Below are positions 26,152 to 35,003 of a stretch of DNA of 64,000 nt, in pieces. This stretch comes from UBA964 sp037444685 (lineage in GTDB: Bacteria; Pseudomonadota; Gammaproteobacteria; Steroidobacterales; Steroidobacteraceae), in the NCBI GenBank assembly GCA_037444685.1, contig JBBILX010000009.1:1-64000 (forward strand). Direction: 5' to 3'. The notes under the pieces are model-generated. The model did no database searches and had not been told where the DNA came from. It was given only the letters and a program-made list of their open reading frames with translations. Numbering within the stretch: the stretch's first letter is position 1; each line of letters starts with the position of its first letter. Both the position numbers and the translations under genes were made by a program.

Positions 26152-26626
26152 ATGTCCCTGCAAAGACCCGCCCTCGATCCGTCGTCGATCGAGCCGCGCA
26201 CTGCTTCCGCCTATCCGGCCGTGTTCCACGCGCGCGTGCTGCCGCGCGAGAAGCGGGCGCTCGGCGATGCGCTCGGCCTGTCGCGGTTCGGCGTCAATCT
26301 GACCACGCTGTTCCCTGGTCGGGAATCGTCGCTGCGGCACTACCACTCGCACGAGGAGGAGTTCGTCTTCGTGCTCGAGGGCGAAGTCGTGTTGCGGACC
26401 GATCAGGGGGAGCAGGTGCTCACCGCAGGACAGTGCGCGGGGTTTCCGGCCGGGGCGGCCAACGGGCACCAGTTCATCAATCGCAGCGATCGACCTGCAC
26501 GATATCTCGAAATCGGCAACCGGGGAGCCCGAAGACACGGTCGAGTATTCCGAGGACGATCTGCGATGCCGAAAAGACTCAACCGGCAAGTGCGTGTTCA
26601 CGCGGCGCGATGGCAGCAGATACTGA
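26152..26626 (+). pseudogene. Cupin-domain protein with a 3' frameshift
   Basis: The first about 123 codons encode a single-domain cupin with metal-binding motif 1 (RHYHSHEEEFVFVLEGEV) and motif 2 (GFPAGAANGHQFINRS). After EIGNR at 26521 the frame continues into Arg-rich nonsense up to a stop at 26649. The next frame instead reads EPEDTVEYSEDDLRCR and ends TRRDGSRY at 26626, the normal ending of this cupin family. The break lies in a G4 run (26522-26525). Removing one G restores the full protein, so it is either a real mutation or a homopolymer sequencing error. Confidence 0.7.
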
Positions 26627-26649
26627 CCCGGCCTCCTGATGCGCCGTGA

Positions 26650-27090
26650 CGTGGCGACCGGCCGCGTCCCACCTGTTGCCGGAGCCTGCGACGGGCCCAG
26701 CCCGAATGAAGGCCCGTGGGGAATCGATACGTCTCGTCGGGCGGGCGGTCATGCAGCGCCGGGTTCGGCCGATTCTCGTTGCTCGGGTGAGCCCAATCTG
26801 GCGTGACGTCAGGCGATGGGGAGCGTACCGGAAGCGACCCTGACAGTAGGCGCCCTCGCGCGCCGGCGCGAGGAGTTGCCCGCGCAGAGCGAGCGGAAGC
26901 CCGCCATTGTTCATCAGCTTCCGCAGGTGCGCCCGGCGCTCAAGGACGAAGGGACCTGTCGCAATGACGAATCCTGAGTTGATCGTTTCGCTCGCCGCGT
27001 TGATCTCGTCGGCGAGCATGACCATCAATCCGCCGATGTTGCGGCGACCTGGCGACACGACTACGCTGGATTCGGGCTCGGTCGGGAGGA
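26650..27090. other. Intergenic region without a supportable gene
   Basis: Several open frames cross this region on both strands, but none has family resemblance, a good ribosome site and coherent composition together. It marks the left border of the catabolic cluster and probably holds the regulator's promoter. A strong ribosome site (GGGAGGA, 27084-27090) at its end belongs to the next gene. Confidence 0.4.
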
Positions 27091-27096
27091 CGTTGC

Positions 27097-27729
27097 GTGA
27101 AAATGGAGGCAGGCGGCGGGACAACGGCACCCGGCAATGGCAGTAGCGCAAGGTCTCGAGTGAAACCCGACCGCTACCTGTCCCCAAACTCCGTCGCCGC
27201 CACGCTCACGCGTCTCGAACTCGCCTTGATGCGCAGCTCTGCCGCGTTCATGCGCTGGGTTCCCGAACTGCACAAGTTCGCGACCGGAGAGCAATTGACG
27301 TTTCAGGACGCCGCCATCATGCATTGCATCCGCCTGCGAGGCGGATCCACGACGCTCGCGGAAATGCTGATATTCCTGCGCCGGCACGATCTCGCAGCGG
27401 TCCAGTACAGCTTAAGGAAGCTCGAGAAGGCGGGTCTGGTCCGGCGCGCGAAGGGGCCGCAGCGTCGGGAGATCTTCTATTTCATCACCGACAAGGGACG
27501 CGAACAGACCGTCCTCTACGCACAGATGCGGGCGCGTTTGCTCATCAAGCTGTGCGAGGACGTCGTTGGCTTCGAGTCCTCGATGGCGACGGCAGCTGCC
27601 GTGCTCGAGCGGCTCACCGGCATCTATGATCAGGCGACGCAGGATGCTCTCAATCAGCATCTGTTGATCGCGGCGCGAAGCCTCAACGAGAACAAGAGCG
27701 GACGCGCCGGCCGGCGCAAGTCAGTCTGA
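27097..27729 (+). CDS. MarR-type winged-helix transcriptional regulator
   Basis: The protein has 210 residues from a GTG at 27097, preceded by GGGAGGA at a six-base spacing. The central region (about 70-140) has a winged-helix pattern: LTFQDAAIMHCIRLRGG, then LAEMLIFLRRHDLAAVQYSLRKLEKAGLVRR and the wing REIFYFITDKGREQT. Flanking helices should dimerise as in MarR proteins. It is the first gene of the catabolic cluster, on the same strand. It is the likely local regulator, perhaps responding to the cluster's substrate. Confidence 0.8.
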   Translation: MKMEAGGGTTAPGNGSSARSRVKPDRYLSPNSVAATLTRLELALMRSSAAFMRWVPELHKFATGEQLTFQDAAIMHCIRLRGGSTTLAEMLIFLRRHDLAAVQYSLRKLEKAGLVRRAKGPQRREIFYFITDKGREQTVLYAQMRARLLIKLCEDVVGFESSMATAAAVLERLTGIYDQATQDALNQHLLIAARSLNENKSGRAGRRKSV

Positions 27730-27940
27730 GTGCTGCCATCGAAGGCGTACGACCGCGCCAACCCGGCGCGGCGCCGGTGGCGCACGCCCGAACCTTGCGT
27801 TTTGCCGATGTTTGATCGACGAGAAGTCGGTGTTCAGACGTAAAGTTCCTGACGTTGGCTTCCACGCAATGCTCGTGCGTACCCTCTGCATAGGGAAGGC
27901 CCACGGCCAAAAGCTCGAGAAAACCGCAGGGGAGCCGATC

Positions 27941-28467
27941 TTGAGGGAAGGCTTGAGTCGACGGGGGTGGCTGACTGCTGCCAGCGCTGCTGCAGTCGTG
28001 GCGCCCATGCTCGTGTGCGCGAGGCATCATCGCCATCAACATCGGGCGCCCGCGGACCGCGCGTCCGTGAACCCGCTCGCCAGTGCATTTGCCGCGCTGA
28101 CCGCCGCGCTGAACCGCGGTGATCTCGCCGCCTTCTACGCCGCGACGCATCCCCGGATGATGATGATTGACGAGGACTCCCCCTGGCGCTTCGATCTCGA
28201 GGGCTTCAAGGACCACATTCGATTTCATGGGGGAGGCGTCTGGGAGTCCTTCGCGTGGCAGCCGCATGACGTCAACGTCCGCGTCTTGGGCGCCACCGGA
28301 GTAGTGGCCGGCGGAGCGACGTTCCGCGGCAAAACGCAGAACGCGGTATTTCGGCTGCGTCACTGCTGTTCTCGCACGGGTGGGTGCGAGACAGAGAGGG
28401 ATGGCGATGGGTGCTCTGGCATCAGGCGCCGATCGTAGGTCTCGTCACAGACGGATCGCCGGGGTGA
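27941..28467 (+). pseudogene. Exported NTF2/SnoaL-like protein with a 3' frameshift
   Basis: A TTG at 27941, with AGGGGAG six bases upstream, opens a twin-arginine-like signal (SRRGWLTAASAAAVVAP). ATGs at 27812 and 27869 are alternatives. An NTF2-like domain follows (FAALTAALNRGDLAAFYAA, then RFHGGGVWESFAWQPHDV). After FRLRH at about 28361 the frame decays and stops at 28438. One frame over, the sequence reads LLFSHGWVRDREGWRWVLW and stops at 28467, six bases before the next gene. A one-base indel near 28361-28365 therefore splits the gene. The following gene is a paralogue. Confidence 0.65.
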
Positions 28468-28472
28468 GCGCC

Positions 28473-28904
28473 ATGGATCCTGAGGCGCAGTCGCTCGAAG
28501 AAGCGTTTCGAATTGCCATCCACGGTTGGCGGAGCAGCGGGCGGTCCGCCGACCTGCTCGCCTTCCTGCACGACGAGGCGCTGGTGATCGAATCCGACAC
28601 GCCGTTCGTGCTCGACAAGACGGCGTACGCCAACCATCTCGGTTTCCATCGAGGGGGCGACGGCACACCTGGCCTCTGGGAGGCGATCGATTGGGTCGCC
28701 AAAGACGTGAAGTACGCGTTGCTCGGACGGACGGGTATCGTCAGTGGCGGCTTCTCGATCCGAGGGAAACCTCGCAGCGCGGGTTTCCGACTGCGCCACG
28801 GCAACTTTTCCATGCTCTGCGTCTGGGACGGCCAGCAATGGCGCGCGCTGGCCGTCACGCTGAGCCCGATGCAGAGCCACGTGCTCGAGGCGTCGCCTGC
28901 CTGA
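28473..28904 (+). CDS. NTF2/SnoaL-like protein
   Basis: This 143-residue cytoplasmic protein starts at an ATG six bases after the frame-corrected end of its neighbour. It resembles that neighbour (LGFHRGGDGTPGLWEAIDWVA, then GFRLRHGNFSMLCVWDGQQWRAL). The NTF2-like cone fold is used both by enzymes (isomerases, dehydratases) and by binding proteins. No catalytic Asp-His pair can be assigned confidently. Its position directly before the molybdenum hydroxylase genes suggests a role in that pathway. Confidence 0.7.
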   Translation: MDPEAQSLEEAFRIAIHGWRSSGRSADLLAFLHDEALVIESDTPFVLDKTAYANHLGFHRGGDGTPGLWEAIDWVAKDVKYALLGRTGIVSGGFSIRGKPRSAGFRLRHGNFSMLCVWDGQQWRALAVTLSPMQSHVLEASPA

Positions 28905-28930
28905 TGGATTCGCCGCGGAGTCGGAATGTC

Positions 28931-31351
28931 ATGAGCGAGAGTGGTGGCAATGACGCTGCGTATGTCGGACGGCCGGTTCGTGTCCTGCAAGGCGACGCAT
29001 TTGTGGCCGGTCATGCGAAGTATACGAGCGACTTCCAGTTCCAGGGGCAGCTGCATGCCCATCTCGTGCGTAGCCCGCACGCCGCGGCGCGCATCAAGCG
29101 TGTCGATGTCTCCGGCGCGCTGAAGGTTGCCGGCGTAGTCATGGCGATGGAGGGCAAGGAGGCCGCCGAGCATCTCGATCCTGTGCCGCACTACATCGAT
29201 CCGGCGGTCTTCGGCGGGAAGTCGGTCCCGATCCGCTGCCTCGCAATCGATCATGTCTGGTGCTACGGACAGCCGGTCGCCGTTGTGGTCGCCGAGGACA
29301 AGCGGACTGCACGCTATGCGGCCTCCAAGGTGCTCGTCGAGTACGAGCCCATCCTCGCCGTCCTCGATGCGGAGGCGGCGCTGGAGCCGGGCGCGCCGGT
29401 GGTGGTGCCTGGGTGGGGCGACAACAGCATCATGGCGCTGCCGTTCGCAAACGGTGATGCGGAGGCCGCGTTCAAACGCGCGCACCGAGTCGTCGGGACG
29501 ACGATCCGCATTCACCGCTTCTCGACGCAGCCGATCGAAACCCGCGTCTACAACGCCGTCTGGGAGGAGGAAACCGAGGGCATCACCTTCTACGGCACCT
29601 CGCAGAACCCGCATCCGCTTCGATACGTTCTGTCGCGAGCCCTGCGTATGCCCGAGAACCGAATCCGGATCGTCGCACCGGCGGTAGGCGGCGCGTTCGG
29701 CATGAAGATGCACGGGCATCCCGAGGAAGCGCTCGTCTGTCTGCTCGCAAGGCGCACACGCCGTCCGGTGAAATGGGTCGAGGATCGCGAGGAATGCCTG
29801 CTGATCGGTGCGCGGGAACAGCTGCACCGGGTCGAGCTCGCACTGAGTAAGGAGGGCGACATCCTCGGCTTGCGCGATCGCGCGATCGCGAACACCGGAG
29901 CACCCAGTGCCTGTCCGGGCTGGGGCATGGCCTTCCTGACCGGACTGACCATGCCGGGTCCCTACAGGGTGCAGGACCTCGATGTCACGATGAACATCGT
30001 CGCAACGAACAAGCCATCGTGGAACGCCTCACGCGGCTACGGCAAGGAGGCGACAGCACTGGCGCTGGAGCTGGCGATCGACAATGCCGCGCGCGAGATG
30101 GGCCTCGATCCGATCGAGATGCGCATCCGCAACTTCGTGCCGAAAGAGGCGTTTCCGTATCCGAGTCCGACAGGCCTAGTCTACGACTCCGGCGATTACG
30201 CAGGCTGCGTCCGCAGGTCGCTCGAGGCCCTCGGCTATGAGGTCTGGAAGCGGGAGCGCGATTCCGGTCGCAAAGAGGGCCGTTATCTCGGTATCGGCCT
30301 CGCTTACGAGCTCACACCAGAGGGTGGGGCCATCCCGGGCACGATGGTGGCGGGCTTCGACTCGTCGACGGTTCGCGTCAGTCCGGACGGCTCGGTCCTG
30401 TTGCTGACTGGCGTCACTACTCCGGGCACGGGCAACCCCACCGGCATGGCCCAGATCGTGGCGGACGAGCTTGGGGTGCCGATCGAGGCCATTCGCATCG
30501 TCCAAGGGGACACGACTACGTGCCCGTATGGATTCGGAAACTACTCCGGCCGCAGCACGATCGTCGGTGGCGGCGCTGCGGCGATGGCGGCGCGTGAAGT
30601 CCGCGCGAAGATTGCGACGCTTGCCGCGGCGCTGCTGGGTGTGCCCGCCGAGTCCATTCGTATCGAGCGCGGCGTAATCAGGACGAGCGCGACTTCCGAC
30701 AAGACCCTGTCGATCGCAGAGGTCGCCTACGCTGCGTACACGCGCGCGTACGACGTCGGTTTGTCGATCACTCCACCGCTCGAGGCGACCTGCACGTTCC
30801 GTCCGGGCCTGATCCGCCACACACCGGACGAGAAAGGACGCATCAACCCATACCCGAGCTACTCGAACGCCGCATACGCCACCGTCTGCGAGGTCGACAT
30901 CGAGACCGGGCAGGTCCGCCTGCTCAAGTTCGCGGTCGCGCACGACTGCGGCAAGGTGATCAACCCATTGCTGGTCGAGGGCCAGGCCTGTGGCGCGATC
31001 TCCTTCGGCGTCGGCGGAATCCTGCACGAGGAGATTCGCTTCGACTCGCGTGGCAAACAGCTCACGCAGAGCTTCGTCGATTACGTCATGCCGCGCGCCC
31101 TCGACATGCCCGGGGTCGCAGTCGTGCACCACGACTCGCCCAACCCGGTGACGTACATGGGCCTGAAAGGCGCGGGTGAGGCGGGTGTCGGTGGCTCGGC
31201 AGCAGCGGTCGTGAACGCCGTCAACGATGCGCTTGCACCGCTGGGTGTGTCCATCTACGAACTGCCGTTGACGGCGCCGCGCGTCTGGGCGGCGATCGAG
31301 GCGGCACGTCGGCGCCAGGCCCCGCCGGCGCGGCGGGAGCAGGCGGCATGA
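28931..31351 (+). CDS. Molybdenum hydroxylase large subunit (xanthine dehydrogenase family)
   Basis: This 806-residue subunit binds the molybdopterin-cytosine or guanine dinucleotide cofactor and hydroxylates a heterocycle or aldehyde with water. Hallmarks are the N-terminal aldehyde-oxidase domain (GDAFVAGHAKYTSDF), the molybdopterin loop GGAFGMK (about 252-258), NASRGYG, and the catalytic Glu in KGAGEAGVGGSAA (about residue 749). It lacks the AYxCSFR loop of form I CO dehydrogenase, so CO is not the substrate. An in-frame ATG at 28904 that overlaps the previous stop is an alternative start. Its ATGA overlap couples it to the FAD subunit. Confidence 0.92.
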   Translation: MSESGGNDAAYVGRPVRVLQGDAFVAGHAKYTSDFQFQGQLHAHLVRSPHAAARIKRVDVSGALKVAGVVMAMEGKEAAEHLDPVPHYIDPAVFGGKSVPIRCLAIDHVWCYGQPVAVVVAEDKRTARYAASKVLVEYEPILAVLDAEAALEPGAPVVVPGWGDNSIMALPFANGDAEAAFKRAHRVVGTTIRIHRFSTQPIETRVYNAVWEEETEGITFYGTSQNPHPLRYVLSRALRMPENRIRIVAPAVGGAFGMKMHGHPEEALVCLLARRTRRPVKWVEDREECLLIGAREQLHRVELALSKEGDILGLRDRAIANTGAPSACPGWGMAFLTGLTMPGPYRVQDLDVTMNIVATNKPSWNASRGYGKEATALALELAIDNAAREMGLDPIEMRIRNFVPKEAFPYPSPTGLVYDSGDYAGCVRRSLEALGYEVWKRERDSGRKEGRYLGIGLAYELTPEGGAIPGTMVAGFDSSTVRVSPDGSVLLLTGVTTPGTGNPTGMAQIVADELGVPIEAIRIVQGDTTTCPYGFGNYSGRSTIVGGGAAAMAAREVRAKIATLAAALLGVPAESIRIERGVIRTSATSDKTLSIAEVAYAAYTRAYDVGLSITPPLEATCTFRPGLIRHTPDEKGRINPYPSYSNAAYATVCEVDIETGQVRLLKFAVAHDCGKVINPLLVEGQACGAISFGVGGILHEEIRFDSRGKQLTQSFVDYVMPRALDMPGVAVVHHDSPNPVTYMGLKGAGEAGVGGSAAAVVNAVNDALAPLGVSIYELPLTAPRVWAAIEAARRRQAPPARREQAA

Positions 31352-32217
31352 GTCTGCATCCGCAATATGCGCGGCCGCGATCCGTCGCCCAGACGGTCGC
31401 GCTACTCGACGGACTCGGCGCCGGCGCCATGGTCATCGCAGGCGGGCAGGAGCTGATGCCGCACGTCAATCACGGGCGATTGATGCCGGCTGTCTACGTC
31501 GACATCGGCGCTCTCCCGGAACTGCGCGGGATTCGCGGCGACGGTGACACGCTCTCGATCGGTGCCCTGACCGTGCATCGTGACCTTCAGCGCGATCCAC
31601 TCGTTCAGCGCTCGTTGCCGATCCTTTCAGCCGCCGCCGAGCAGGTCGGTGGGGGCTGGCAGGTGCACAACCGCGGGACCGTCGGCGGCAACCTCGTCTC
31701 GATGCATCCTCTCTATGATCTCAGTTCTCCATTACTCGCGCTAGGCGCCGAGGCAGAGGTCGTCAGCGCGGCGTCGACGCGTCGCCTGAGTCTCGCTGCG
31801 CTGATGCAGGAGACCAAGCATGGTCTCGGCACCACGTCTTTGCTGAGTCGGTTGATTGTCAAGCCTATCGAACCAGGAGTCGGCTGGTCATACCAGAAAC
31901 TGAAGATCACCGACGGCGCCTACGGGTCGGCGAACGCCGCCGCGCTCGTTTCCATGGACGGCCCTCGGATCGGGTCGCTCCGTGTCGTGATCGGTGCGAC
32001 GCAGGAGCGTCCGGTCGATGCGTCGGCAGCCTTGGGCGGTGTAGTCGGTCGTGCCTGGGACGACGCGGCCGCCCGTGAGGTCGAGGATATCTGCAGCGCA
32101 CTCGTCACCCAGCCGCTCGACGATCAGCAGGGCGATGCCGCCTGGCGTCGAGCCATGGCCGGCGTAGTGGCGCGTCGCGCAATCGCAGCTGCCGTGAAGC
32201 TCGCCAGACCCCATTGA
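31348..32217 (+). CDS. Molybdenum hydroxylase FAD subunit
   Basis: This 289-residue medium subunit (CoxM/CutM-like) carries FAD between the iron-sulfur clusters and the final acceptor. The FAD-binding motifs AGGQELMPHVNHG (about 32-44) and NRGTVGGNLVSMHP (about 109-122) are both visible. The C-terminal CO-dehydrogenase flavoprotein domain follows. Translation is coupled to the large subunit (ATGA overlap). The length is normal for the family. Confidence 0.9.
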   Translation: MSLHPQYARPRSVAQTVALLDGLGAGAMVIAGGQELMPHVNHGRLMPAVYVDIGALPELRGIRGDGDTLSIGALTVHRDLQRDPLVQRSLPILSAAAEQVGGGWQVHNRGTVGGNLVSMHPLYDLSSPLLALGAEAEVVSAASTRRLSLAALMQETKHGLGTTSLLSRLIVKPIEPGVGWSYQKLKITDGAYGSANAAALVSMDGPRIGSLRVVIGATQERPVDASAALGGVVGRAWDDAAAREVEDICSALVTQPLDDQQGDAAWRRAMAGVVARRAIAAAVKLARPH

Positions 32218-32227
32218 CGGTAGTGTC

Positions 32228-32743
32228 ATGACCGAGAACTTCGAAGAACTGATCGAAGACAGCGTGCTGTTGCAATGCCAGGTCAACGGCTGGCCCCGTG
32301 AGGCCGAGATCACGCCGTCGACTTCTTTGCTCGACTGGCTGCGAGACGACCTTCATCTGACCGGAACCCACATGGGCTGCATGACGGGTCACTGTGGTGC
32401 CTGCACGGTCATGATAGATGGGCGGGTCGCCAAGTCCTGCATCACCCTCGCCGCCACGGTGCAGCGCAGACAGATCACGACGATCGAGGGTCTGCGCGGT
32501 CCCGATGGCGGACTCTCGCCAGTGCAACAGGCGTTCTGGGACGCGGCTGGCTTCCAGTGTGCGTACTGTGCGCCGGGCATGTTGCTCACTGCCACGGAGT
32601 TGCTGAAACAGAATCCCGATCCGACGGAACAGGAGATTCGCCGCGCCCTCGCCGGAAACCTCTGCCGCTGCACCGGTTACCAGAGCATTGTCCGCGCAGT
32701 CCGCGAAGCCGCGCGTCTTCTGCGTGAGAACTCAGCCAAGTGA
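32228..32743 (+). CDS. Molybdenum hydroxylase [2Fe-2S] subunit
   Basis: The 171-residue small subunit carries two [2Fe-2S] clusters. The plant-ferredoxin-type site is GCMTGHCGAC plus the distal Cys in AKSC. The second site is CAYCAPG with CRCTG in the helical C-terminal domain. It starts 10 bp after the FAD subunit, completing an unusual but known large-medium-small gene order. A short N-terminal extension of about 12 residues precedes the ferredoxin fold. Confidence 0.93.
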   Translation: MTENFEELIEDSVLLQCQVNGWPREAEITPSTSLLDWLRDDLHLTGTHMGCMTGHCGACTVMIDGRVAKSCITLAATVQRRQITTIEGLRGPDGGLSPVQQAFWDAAGFQCAYCAPGMLLTATELLKQNPDPTEQEIRRALAGNLCRCTGYQSIVRAVREAARLLRENSAK

Positions 32744-32762
32744 GCGCCGATGGAGCCCTGAC

Positions 32763-33338
32763 ATGAATGCCGTGAGAGCACCGCAGACACATACTCGAGT
32801 CCTCAAGGTCAAGCCAGCCACAATCGAGGCGCTCAAGCCGTATGGCGAGGTGCTCGGTTTCGATCCGGCCGTGCCTCCTCTCCCGATCGACTTCTACGAC
32901 GGCAAGGCCAAGGTGAGACGCGTCGTGAATTTCGTCTCCGACGGGCAGACCGAAATGCCGGTCGTGACATTGCAGCGGCGCCCGCTCGAAGTCCGGTGGA
33001 TGGAGCGCCATTTCAAGCACACGCAGGCATTCATTTCACTCGGCGCCAAGCCGTTCGTCGCGGTGTTCGCCCCGCCAAACGACAAGGACACGCCCGACCT
33101 CGACAGGGTAGAGGCGTTTCTGTTCGACGGCCATGCCGGCTTCGTGATGCACGTCGGCACATGGCACGAGTTTCCATTTGCCGTGCTCGACGACACGAAC
33201 CTTGTGGTGATCCTGCGCCGGGAGGCAACCGAAGGTTTGATCCGCGACAACGTCGTTCAGGACGAGGCGCTCGGTCCCGACCTCGACAAGAAGGACTTGC
33301 AGCGCCGCTTCAATGTCATCTTCAAGCTCGAACTCTGA
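32763..33338 (+). CDS. Ureidoglycolate lyase (AllA)-like protein
   Basis: This 191-residue protein fits the AllA family, a cupin-like fold that cleaves ureidoglycolate to glyoxylate and urea. Recognisable parts are IEALKPYGEVLGFD, the segment VVTLQRRPLEVRWMERHFKHTQ, FISLGAKPFVAVFAPP and HAGFVMHVGTWHEFPFAVLD, which hold the likely metal or substrate His residues. No allantoin genes are present, so a different ureido or cyclic-amide substrate is more likely. It lies in the same operon, 19 bp after the [2Fe-2S] subunit. Confidence 0.75.
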   Translation: MNAVRAPQTHTRVLKVKPATIEALKPYGEVLGFDPAVPPLPIDFYDGKAKVRRVVNFVSDGQTEMPVVTLQRRPLEVRWMERHFKHTQAFISLGAKPFVAVFAPPNDKDTPDLDRVEAFLFDGHAGFVMHVGTWHEFPFAVLDDTNLVVILRREATEGLIRDNVVQDEALGPDLDKKDLQRRFNVIFKLEL

Positions 33339-33358
33339 TCTCACGAGGAGGGTACGAC

Positions 33359-34951
33359 ATGAGCGCCGCCGTGATGACTTCCGCCAACGATCCACTGATG
33401 CGCGAGCTCTCGGAGCTGCTCGGGGCCGAGCATGTGAGCGTCGACCTGCCGACACGCGAATTCTATTCGAGAGACCTGAGCTACCGCCCGTACAAGACGG
33501 CAGCCCTCGTGATACGGCCTGGCAGCCTCGAGGAGCTCGCCAAGGCGGTCGGCGCCTCTACGCGCGCCGGCTATGCCATCGTCGCGCGTGGGGGAGGCAT
33601 GTCGTATACGAGCGGCTATACGCCCGAGCGCGAGAAGACGGTGCTCGTCGACATGCGTCGAATGAATCGAGTGCTCGAAGTCAACCGCGAGGACATGTAT
33701 GTCGTCGTCGAATGCGGCTGCACGTGGAAATCGCTGTTCGAAACGCTTCATCCGCTCGGTTTGCGCACACCTTACTGGGGACCGCTTTCGGGCATGTACG
33801 CGACGATTGGTGGGGCGCTCTCCCAGAACAGCCTGTTCCATGGGTCCGGCACGGAACGCACCGTGGCCGAGAGCGTGCTAGGACTCAAAGTCGTCCTCGC
33901 CGACGGGTCGGTATTGACGACAGGCTCTGGCGCGCACAAGACCAGCAACGCCTTCTGGCGACACTTCGGGCCCGACATCACAGGGCTGTTCACCGCCGAT
34001 ACGGGAGCCTTCGGCATCAAGGGAGTGGCGGTCCTGCGATTGTTGACGCTGCAGCAGCACACCGCCTTTCTTTCCTACAAGTTCGACTCGCTGGAAGGGA
34101 TGCTCCGGGCCCAGTTGCGCATCGCACGGTTGGGTATCGCTTCGGAGTGCTATGGCTTCGACCCGTACTACAACGCGGGTTTCGAGAAGCTCGGCATCAC
34201 CTTCGAGGAGGGGCTGTCCGTCGTTGGCAAGATCGCGCGAAAGGGAGGGCTGAAGGGCATCCGGGACGCAGCGAGAGTGGCCATAGGCGGTAAGCGCATC
34301 CTCAAGGATGTCCCCTACAGCCTGCACATGACCTTCGACGGCCACACCGAGCTGGTCGCCGCCGAGCACATGGACATGGGCGCGGATATCTGTGTCGAGG
34401 AGGGCGGCACCGAGATGGCGAACTCGATCCCGACGGTATTCCGCAACAACCCGTTCGGCGGCGTGCGAACCATCCTGCTGGGTTCCGACGGCGAGATCTG
34501 GATTCCGGTGCACGGCTTCTTCCCCCTCTCAAAGGCGATTCCCGCGGCGCAGGCAACGGAGAAGTTCCTCGCCGACAACCGGCCGCTGATGGAGAAGTGG
34601 GGAATCAAGACGTCCTACCTCACGTGTTTCGCCGGCGCGGAGTTCGTGATCGAACCCTCGCTCTATTGGCGTGACGAGCTTGGCGAGTTCCGGCTGTCGC
34701 TGATCGAGCCCGAGTTTGCCGAGAAGTGGAAGGGATTTCAGCCCGACGAGGCGCGTCGCAAGGTCGCACTCGAGCTGCGAGACCAGCTCAGGGATCTGTT
34801 CGATCGACTAGGCGGTCTGCACCTGCAGATTGGCAAGTATTACCCGTACCTGTCGATCATGAACAATCCCGTCACGCCGAGAATCGTGCGGGACCTCAAG
34901 AACGTTCTTGATCCGCAGCGGTTGATGAACCCCGGCGCGCTCGAGCTGTAG
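33359..34951 (+). CDS. FAD-linked oxidase of the PCMH/VAO type
   Basis: The 530-residue flavoenzyme starts at an ATG with GAGGAGG eight bases upstream. The FAD-binding domain spans about 45-220 (ALVIRPGSLEELAKAVGAS, VARGGGMSYTSGY, ATIGGALSQNSLFHGSG, GLKVVLADGSVLTTGSGA). The C-terminal substrate domain ends LDPQRLMNPGALEL, as in D-lactate and 2-hydroxyacid dehydrogenases and alkylglycerone phosphate synthase. It would oxidise a hydroxy-acid or alcohol intermediate, passing electrons to an unknown acceptor. It is in the operon after the AllA-like gene. Confidence 0.82.
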   Translation: MSAAVMTSANDPLMRELSELLGAEHVSVDLPTREFYSRDLSYRPYKTAALVIRPGSLEELAKAVGASTRAGYAIVARGGGMSYTSGYTPEREKTVLVDMRRMNRVLEVNREDMYVVVECGCTWKSLFETLHPLGLRTPYWGPLSGMYATIGGALSQNSLFHGSGTERTVAESVLGLKVVLADGSVLTTGSGAHKTSNAFWRHFGPDITGLFTADTGAFGIKGVAVLRLLTLQQHTAFLSYKFDSLEGMLRAQLRIARLGIASECYGFDPYYNAGFEKLGITFEEGLSVVGKIARKGGLKGIRDAARVAIGGKRILKDVPYSLHMTFDGHTELVAAEHMDMGADICVEEGGTEMANSIPTVFRNNPFGGVRTILLGSDGEIWIPVHGFFPLSKAIPAAQATEKFLADNRPLMEKWGIKTSYLTCFAGAEFVIEPSLYWRDELGEFRLSLIEPEFAEKWKGFQPDEARRKVALELRDQLRDLFDRLGGLHLQIGKYYPYLSIMNNPVTPRIVRDLKNVLDPQRLMNPGALEL

Positions 34952-35003
34952 CCCGGGGCTCCGAGTCCGAAATGACAACAACATGCTGAGAGGTGAGGTA
35001 ACG

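Noticed and set aside
26579..27187. 202-codon minus-strand frame in the decay zone
   Set aside because: No ribosome site, no family motif and mixed composition. It overlaps the ribosome site and start of the regulator.
28931..31351. Form I carbon monoxide dehydrogenase large subunit
   Set aside because: The active-site loop AYxCSFR is absent. The region reads NASRGYG as in heterocycle or aldehyde hydroxylases.
32763..33338. Allantoin utilisation operon
   Set aside because: Only the AllA-like gene is present. There is no allantoinase, allantoate amidohydrolase or ureidoglycolate dehydrogenase nearby.
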